Source: Methylomicrobium sp035916875 (GTDB taxonomy: Bacteria > Pseudomonadota > Gammaproteobacteria > Methylococcales > Methylomonadaceae). Taken from it: DNA of 64,000 nucleotides. The notes below the pieces were generated by a model. That model searched no databases. It was given only the letters and a program-made list of their open reading frames with translations, and had not been told where the DNA came from. The DNA lies in the NCBI RefSeq assembly GCF_035916875.1, contig NZ_JAXUHN010000094.1, forward strand, positions 124,001-188,000, read 5' to 3'. The first letter of the stretch is position 1, and every line of letters begins with the position of its first letter. Shown piece after piece: positions 62,275 through 64,000 of the stretch. Made by a program: the position numbers and the translations under genes.

Positions 62275-63474
62275 GTGGATATTCATGAGTATCAGGCGAA
62301 AGAAATTTTACAGGGCTATGGCGTAAAGATCGCCGAGGGCGGTCTGGCCTACAGCCCGGAAGACGCTGTCCAGCGTGCCCGCGAAATCGGCGGCCATCTG
62401 TGGGTGGTCAAGGCGCAGATTCATTCCGGCGCGCGCGGCAAGGCCGGCGGTATCAAGATCTGCAAGACTCACGACGAAGTTGAAGCGGCCGCCGATAGCC
62501 TGCTCGGCAAACGGCTGCGAACGCATCAGACAGGCCCAGCCGGCAAGGTCTGCAACCGCCTTTATATCGAAGCGGGCACCGAGATCGCGAAAGAATTGTA
62601 TTTTTGCCTGCTGGTCGATCGCAGCGCCGAGCGGATCGTGATGATCGGTTCCGCCGAGGGCGGGATGGATATCGAGGAGCTGGCGAAGACCCGGCCGGAA
62701 GCGATCACCAAGATTTACATAGAACCGGCGGTCGGCCTGCTCGACTATCAGGCGCGCGAAATGGCTTTCGCGTTGGGTCTCGACTCAGAAATCATCAGCC
62801 ACGCGGTCAAGACGATCAAAGGCTGCTATAAGGCACTCCGTGAGCTCGATTGCAGCATGCTCGAAATCAACCCGCTGGTAATTACCCGCAGCAACGAGTT
62901 GGTCGCCTTGGACGCGAAGATGGGCTTCGACGACAACGCCTTGTTCCGTCGGCCGAAAATTTCCGAGTTGCGCGATAAAACCCAGGAAGACCCGCGCGAA
63001 ATGGCCGCCGCCGACCGAGGCCTCAGCTATGTCGGCCTCGACGGCGATATCGGCTGCATGATCAACGGCGCTGGCCTCGCGATGGCGACGATGGACATGA
63101 TCAAACTGGCAGGCGGGGAACCAGCGAACTTTCTCGACGTCGGCGGCGGCGCCTCGGCAGAGCGTACCGAAAAAGCCTTCCGCTTGGTGTTGGCCGACAA
63201 GAACGTGAAGGCAATGCTGGTCAATATTTTCGCCGGCATCAATCGCTGCGACTGGATCGCCGAGGGCGTCGTGCACGCGGTAAAAAAAATCGACATGCAA
63301 ATTCCTTTGATCGTGCGTCTGTCCGGCACCAACGTCGAGGAAGGTCAGCGCATCATCAAAGAAAGCGGTCTGCCGATCATTACCGCCGATACCCTGGCCG
63401 AGGCGGCCGAAAAAGCGGTGCAGGCGCGTAATCAGGTCGTCGCGAAAGCAGCGCACGCTACAGAAGGTTGTTAA
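62275..63474 (+). CDS. mtkA: Malate-CoA ligase, beta subunit
   Basis: A 399-residue ATP-grasp subunit, homologous to succinyl-CoA synthetase beta, that with MtkB makes malyl-CoA from malate, CoA and ATP. Start is GTG (MDIHEYQAKEIL) with GGAGAGG ahead. Conserved parts: VVKAQIHSGARGKAGG, LEINPLVITRSNELVALDAKM (in parts) and NFLDVGGGASAERTEKAF. Between mclA and mtkB, as in other methylotroph serine-cycle clusters, which favours malate over succinate as substrate. Confidence 0.94.
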   Translation: MDIHEYQAKEILQGYGVKIAEGGLAYSPEDAVQRAREIGGHLWVVKAQIHSGARGKAGGIKICKTHDEVEAAADSLLGKRLRTHQTGPAGKVCNRLYIEAGTEIAKELYFCLLVDRSAERIVMIGSAEGGMDIEELAKTRPEAITKIYIEPAVGLLDYQAREMAFALGLDSEIISHAVKTIKGCYKALRELDCSMLEINPLVITRSNELVALDAKMGFDDNALFRRPKISELRDKTQEDPREMAAADRGLSYVGLDGDIGCMINGAGLAMATMDMIKLAGGEPANFLDVGGGASAERTEKAFRLVLADKNVKAMLVNIFAGINRCDWIAEGVVHAVKKIDMQIPLIVRLSGTNVEEGQRIIKESGLPIITADTLAEAAEKAVQARNQVVAKAAHATEGC

Positions 63475-63483
63475 GGAATCAAG

Positions 63484-64000
63484 ATGGCAATTTTTATCGA
63501 CGAAAACACACGCATCATCGTTCAGGGCTTTACCGGCAAGATCGGTTCGTTTCATGCCGAGGACATGATCAAATACGGCTCCAATGTCGTCGGCGGCGTC
63601 ACGCCCGGCAAAGGCGGTCAAACCCATCTGGGCCTGCCGGTATTCAACACGGTTAAGGAAGCGGTACAAAAAGCCGATGCGGAAGCCAGTATCGTGTTCG
63701 TGCCGCCGGCCTTTGCTGCCGATTCGATCATGGAAGCCGCCGATGCGGGCATCCGGTATTGCGTCGCCATTACCGATGGTATTCCGACTCAGGACATGAT
63801 GACGGTCAAGAATTTTTTGCGCCGTTTTCCGAAAGACAAACGTATGATTCTGACCGGCCCGAATTGCGCCGGCACGATCAGCCCGGGTCGTTCGATGCTG
63901 GGTATCATGCCGGGACATATTTATAAACAAGGCAATGTCGGCATCGTCGGCCGTTCAGGAACGCTCGGCTATGAAGCCGCCGACCAGATGAAACGTCTCG
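63484..64000 (+). CDS. mtkB: Malate-CoA ligase, alpha subunit (cut by window edge)
   Basis: The first 172 codons of the alpha subunit are present; the frame is open to the end. MAIFIDENTRIIVQGFTGK, YGSNVVGGVTPGKGGQTHLG and ITDGIPTQDMM match the CoA-binding domain of succinyl-CoA synthetase alpha; GPNCAGTISPG and GIVGRSGTLGYEA follow. The phosphohistidine domain lies outside the window. It starts 9 bases after mtkA. PEP carboxylase often follows in methylotrophs but cannot be seen here. Confidence 0.93.
   Translation, partial: MAIFIDENTRIIVQGFTGKIGSFHAEDMIKYGSNVVGGVTPGKGGQTHLGLPVFNTVKEAVQKADAEASIVFVPPAFAADSIMEAADAGIRYCVAITDGIPTQDMMTVKNFLRRFPKDKRMILTGPNCAGTISPGRSMLGIMPGHIYKQGNVGIVGRSGTLGYEAADQMKRL

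Noticed and set aside
62785..63930. 381-codon leftward open frame across mtkA/mtkB
   Set aside because: Antisense shadow in GC-rich coding DNA; mtkA and mtkB are clearly conserved on the plus strand.

Overview
The window looks like chromosome of a gammaproteobacterial (type I, Methylococcales-like) methanotroph. This is inferred from gene content: a serine-cycle C1 assimilation set at the right end (mtdA, glycerate kinase, glyA, formate-THF ligase, malate dehydrogenase, hydroxypyruvate reductase, serine-glyoxylate aminotransferase, malyl-CoA lyase, malate-CoA ligase), a MoxY/MoxX-like two-component system, LPS (Kdo/lipid A) genes and two DabA-type inorganic-carbon uptake systems. No methane monooxygenase, methanol dehydrogenase, rRNA, tRNA or CRISPR array was seen, so the species cannot be fixed from this sequence alone.

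Layout. 1-7.3 kb is housekeeping: the lpxK 3' end, a Trm112-like gene and kdsB, then alaC-hom-thrC (alanine and threonine synthesis) and kup. 7.3-18.9 kb is patchy: two degraded amino-acid racemase genes, a DUF2380-like/cupin pair, a MoxYX-like sensor and regulator, an IS5-like transposase remnant, two small orphan genes, MgtC, DUF2252, a membrane cytochrome c and a secreted DUF1254 protein. 18.9-29.2 kb holds rmuC, a two-gene operon that resembles an immune/conflict system (deoxyribohydrolase-like + TPR + Rossmann-like protein, translationally coupled to a patatin phospholipase), then mtgA, a secreted MsrAB, moaA, an rhlE-type helicase and a repeat-rich small lipoprotein.

29.2-43.9 kb is devoted to inorganic carbon. 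A classical dabA-dabB pair runs left. Divergent from it is a tightly packed five-gene operon with a 1103-residue DabA and four complex-I antiporter-like membrane subunits (three NuoM-like, one NuoL-like). Both DabA proteins keep the zinc-site residues expected of a carbonic-anhydrase-like active site. This supply of bicarbonate would feed carboxylation steps in a methanotroph.

44.0-52.0 kb is a cell-envelope region: a TIGR04073-type exported protein, an OmpA-like lipoprotein, a BFD-like 2Fe-2S protein, an ECF sigma/anti-sigma/subtilase operon in which the anti-sigma factor carries a subtilase-propeptide-like domain, a TorF-like porin, a Ser-rich exported protein and a BAHT-type O-heptosyltransferase whose start is out of frame across a run of six G.

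52.1-64 kb is the serine cycle. The leftward genes read mtdA, gckA, glyA, ftfL; mdh reads right; hprA and sga read left; and mclA-mtkA-mtkB read right from a recognisable sigma-70 promoter and run off the window. Intergenic spaces here and elsewhere are filled by strong hairpins, several sharing the same arm sequence, which suggests a dispersed short repeat family.
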